Shown here piece after piece: positions 62,607-64,000 of a DNA stretch of 64,000 nucleotides (position 1 is the first letter of the stretch; every line of letters begins with the position of its first letter). The DNA lies in contig CAZBDV010000008.1 of the NCBI GenBank assembly GCA_964490765.1, forward strand, positions 43,566 to 107,565, in the 5' to 3' direction. The position numbers were made by a program, and so were the translations under genes. This DNA is from CAZBDV01 sp964490765 (lineage in GTDB: Bacteria > Cloacimonadota > Cloacimonadia > Cloacimonadales > JAJBBL01). Under the pieces are notes generated by a model. That model was not told the origin of the DNA. It did not search any database and was given only the letters and a program-made list of their open reading frames with translations.

Positions 62607-63476
62607 TTAATCAACGACTGATAAAACAATAACTACTGCAATAGCGGTTCCCAATAATCCACCTCCTAATGCTGTGTTCCTGTTCATTGTCTTAGATTGA
62701 GCTTTATATCCAATATGGTATGCATGAGGATCACAGTTTTCAGGTATGTAAATAGGATCTGATCCGGTAGCAGCAAGTCCAATAATACCAGTTCCGATCA
62801 AACCTAAAATCAAACCAGAAGCAATGCCCCCGGCAAACCAACCTCCTGTGGTGTGCATTGATTCAGCATCATTACGTCCCTTAATATATGAATCGCCAAA
62901 ATCAATCCTTTGAGGTAAAATATCTTCTGTTTCATTGGAAGTAAATCTATTATCAGTTCGTAAATCACCAATATTTCTCCGTAAGAATGCTGAAACATAA
63001 AAATCCGGTAAATAAAAGTTCACTACTTCATCACCATAAACATAGAGATCCAATCCCTCTTGTTTTGCTGCCTCAAGAAAATCTCGTTCCACTTCTGAAT
63101 AATATGTTTCCGGATGGTTACTTCCATATACAATACCTTTTAATTCCCTATTAATCTTGTATAAGTCGTATCCTTTACCAGTCGCGTCCTGCAGATAATA
63201 TGGAGAAAACCAGCTCTCTTCAGTAGTGAAGATATCCACTGCATATCTGGTTGATCTTGGAATACCAATATAACCCCAAGAAATCAAGTAAATATACACG
63301 TTTTCGCTTTGACGATAGAATGGTGTCCGGATTGCCATAATATTAGATGGTTTTTGTTCAATTATGAATGATTCAAGGTTAAAGTAAACTTCCTCTTCTG
63401 TTTCATAATTGACATCTGAAAACAGACAGGTAGTAGAAAAAGTGCACAACACTAGAATAGTTACAAAGATTCTCAT
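62607..63476 (-). CDS. Secreted or membrane hypothetical protein with glycine-rich C-terminal segments
   Basis: A 289-residue protein with a signal peptide (about 1-20, ending CLFS). The middle part is polar. Two small-residue-rich hydrophobic stretches lie near the end (GGIASGLILGLIGTGIIGLA and GGGLLGTAIAVVIVLSVV), like glycine-zipper membrane helices. I recognise no family. It lies between the TIR gene (convergent) and the IS21 remnant. Confidence 0.6.
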   Translation of the reverse strand: MRIFVTILVLCTFSTTCLFSDVNYETEEEVYFNLESFIIEQKPSNIMAIRTPFYRQSENVYIYLISWGYIGIPRSTRYAVDIFTTEESWFSPYYLQDATGKGYDLYKINRELKGIVYGSNHPETYYSEVERDFLEAAKQEGLDLYVYGDEVVNFYLPDFYVSAFLRRNIGDLRTDNRFTSNETEDILPQRIDFGDSYIKGRNDAESMHTTGGWFAGGIASGLILGLIGTGIIGLAATGSDPIYIPENCDPHAYHIGYKAQSKTMNRNTALGGGLLGTAIAVVIVLSVVD

Positions 63477-63544
63477 ATCCCCCCCTCTATATATTTCTCT
63501 CTAATCATTATATCTCAAAATACAATATTGTCAATAGAATTCTA

Positions 63545-63582
63545 AAGTGTACCAGTTTAGGCACTAATAAGTGCACCACTTT
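63545..63582. repeat. Probable IS21-type terminal repeats
   Basis: Two degenerate copies, AGTGTACCAGTTT and AGTGCACCACTTT, follow each other next to the istB tail. IS21 ends typically carry several such short repeats. Confidence 0.5.
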
Positions 63583-63587
63583 ATTGC

Positions 63588-63773
63588 TTAATAGTCCATT
63601 GTTTTACAACTAACTTTCGAAATATAATGAGAGGGCTGTTGAGCGAGCGAAAAAGAACCCTCAGTAAATTTTTCGCTCACATGATTCAGGGTAGCTAACT
63701 TATCTTTCAAACGATAACTATCCCCGATCAATACCACGATATCACTATGATGCATTAATCTGTCTAAAATTGC
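63588..63773 (-). pseudogene. Truncated IS21-family istB (helper ATPase) 3' end
   Basis: Reading leftwards, the codons give AILDRLMHHSDIVVLIGDSY and then RLKDKL, closely matching the C-terminus of IS21 IstB ATPases (LDRLxHHS...GxSYRLK). It ends at a TAA (63590-63588). Immediately upstream in frame is a TAG (63776-63774), and the P-loop part of the gene is missing. It is a dead fragment of an insertion sequence. Confidence 0.8.
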
Positions 63774-63941
63774 CTAGTAACTGATTCATTTCCAAAATAT
63801 ATAATCGATTGTGACGGTATCTTATTGGAGGCAATGAAAAATAACCGGTATTCACTTTAGGATTTTCTTTCTATTACAGTAATAAGTTATTAGTTTGCTA
63901 GGGTAGTGTCTCAAAGGTTGGTGTAAATTAGGGAGACTTGG

Positions 63942-64000
63942 ATGAAAAAAAAGATTGAGCCCGAACTAACTCATTGTTTTGATAGTTTTGAACAACATCA
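63942..64000 (+). CDS. Start of an unidentified ORF at the window edge (possible transposase)
   Basis: ATG at 63942 with GGGAG 6 nt upstream. Only about 19 codons are visible (MKKKIEPELTHCFDSFE...). The leader TGTCTCAAAGG-type sequence looks like an IS end, but there is too little sequence to name a family. Confidence 0.35.
   Translation, partial: MKKKIEPELTHCFDSFEQH

Noticed and set aside
1..64000. CRISPR arrays, tRNA and rRNA genes
   Set aside because: None could be found by reading; short regular repeats seen are only the Pho boxes, the 45-bp pair and the IS21 ends.

Overview
The window looks like a chromosomal segment of an anaerobic, Gram-negative (two-membrane), amino-acid or organic-acid fermenting bacterium of moderate GC. 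The evidence is pyruvate:ferredoxin oxidoreductase, a flavin/FeS NADH module of the bifurcating-hydrogenase type joined to a tungsten-type aldehyde oxidoreductase, a methylmalonyl-CoA mutase B12 domain at the left edge, an LpxL-type acyltransferase, several outer-membrane barrels, and a secreted protein with a C-terminal sorting domain. The mix resembles Cloacimonadota (Candidatus Cloacimonas-like), but no rRNA is present, so this is inference. No tRNA, rRNA or CRISPR array was seen.

Layout. 1-6.6 kb: partial methylmalonyl-CoA mutase small domain, divergent purA, a FadL/PorV-like outer-membrane protein, a P-loop ATPase, an acyltransferase, tsaB and a pair of half-size chromate transporters. 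6.7-11.4 kb: a 1560-residue hybrid histidine kinase. 11.7-15.1 kb: thiolase, class-III aminotransferase and beta-keto acid cleavage enzyme. 15.2-27.6 kb: a phosphate-starvation block with a porin, phoR, phoB, a secreted M14 carboxypeptidase and an M48 peptidase on the minus strand, then a sigma factor and pstSCAB-phoU on the plus strand. Three sets of four TTAACA-like repeats with exact 11-bp period precede the porin, the sigma factor and pstS. They look like Pho boxes and tie these genes into one regulon. 27.8-38.0 kb: housekeeping genes dtd, nifJ, mutL, miaA, a parvulin, pdxJ and a VOC protein.

38.3-44.4 kb is the most unusual locus. It is a hydC-hydB-hydA-like operon in which the hydrogenase catalytic part is replaced by an aldehyde:ferredoxin oxidoreductase cut in two. 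The AOR N-terminal domain is fused to the NuoE/HydC-like protein, and the AOR C-terminal domain is fused to a NuoG/HydA-like ferredoxin module. The NuoF/HydB-like subunit lies between them, and a ThiF/MoeB-like enzyme and a MoaD/ThiS-like carrier follow. I infer a three-subunit NAD- and ferredoxin-linked aldehyde (or related) oxidoreductase whose pterin site is assembled from two polypeptides.

44.4-52.2 kb: envelope genes, namely a TonB-C domain fused to a barrel, a sugar epimerase-like SDR, two paralogous lipoproteins and a sorting-domain protein. 52.2-62.5 kb: after a 670-bp non-coding stretch with degenerate 45-bp repeats comes a defence-like island. It holds a PLD-nuclease/SNF2 helicase overlapping an Eco57I-type methylase, a small ORF, a dNTP triphosphohydrolase and a TIR-like protein. 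62.6-64 kb: a secreted hypothetical protein, a broken IS21 istB tail with its terminal repeats, and the start of an unidentified ORF.
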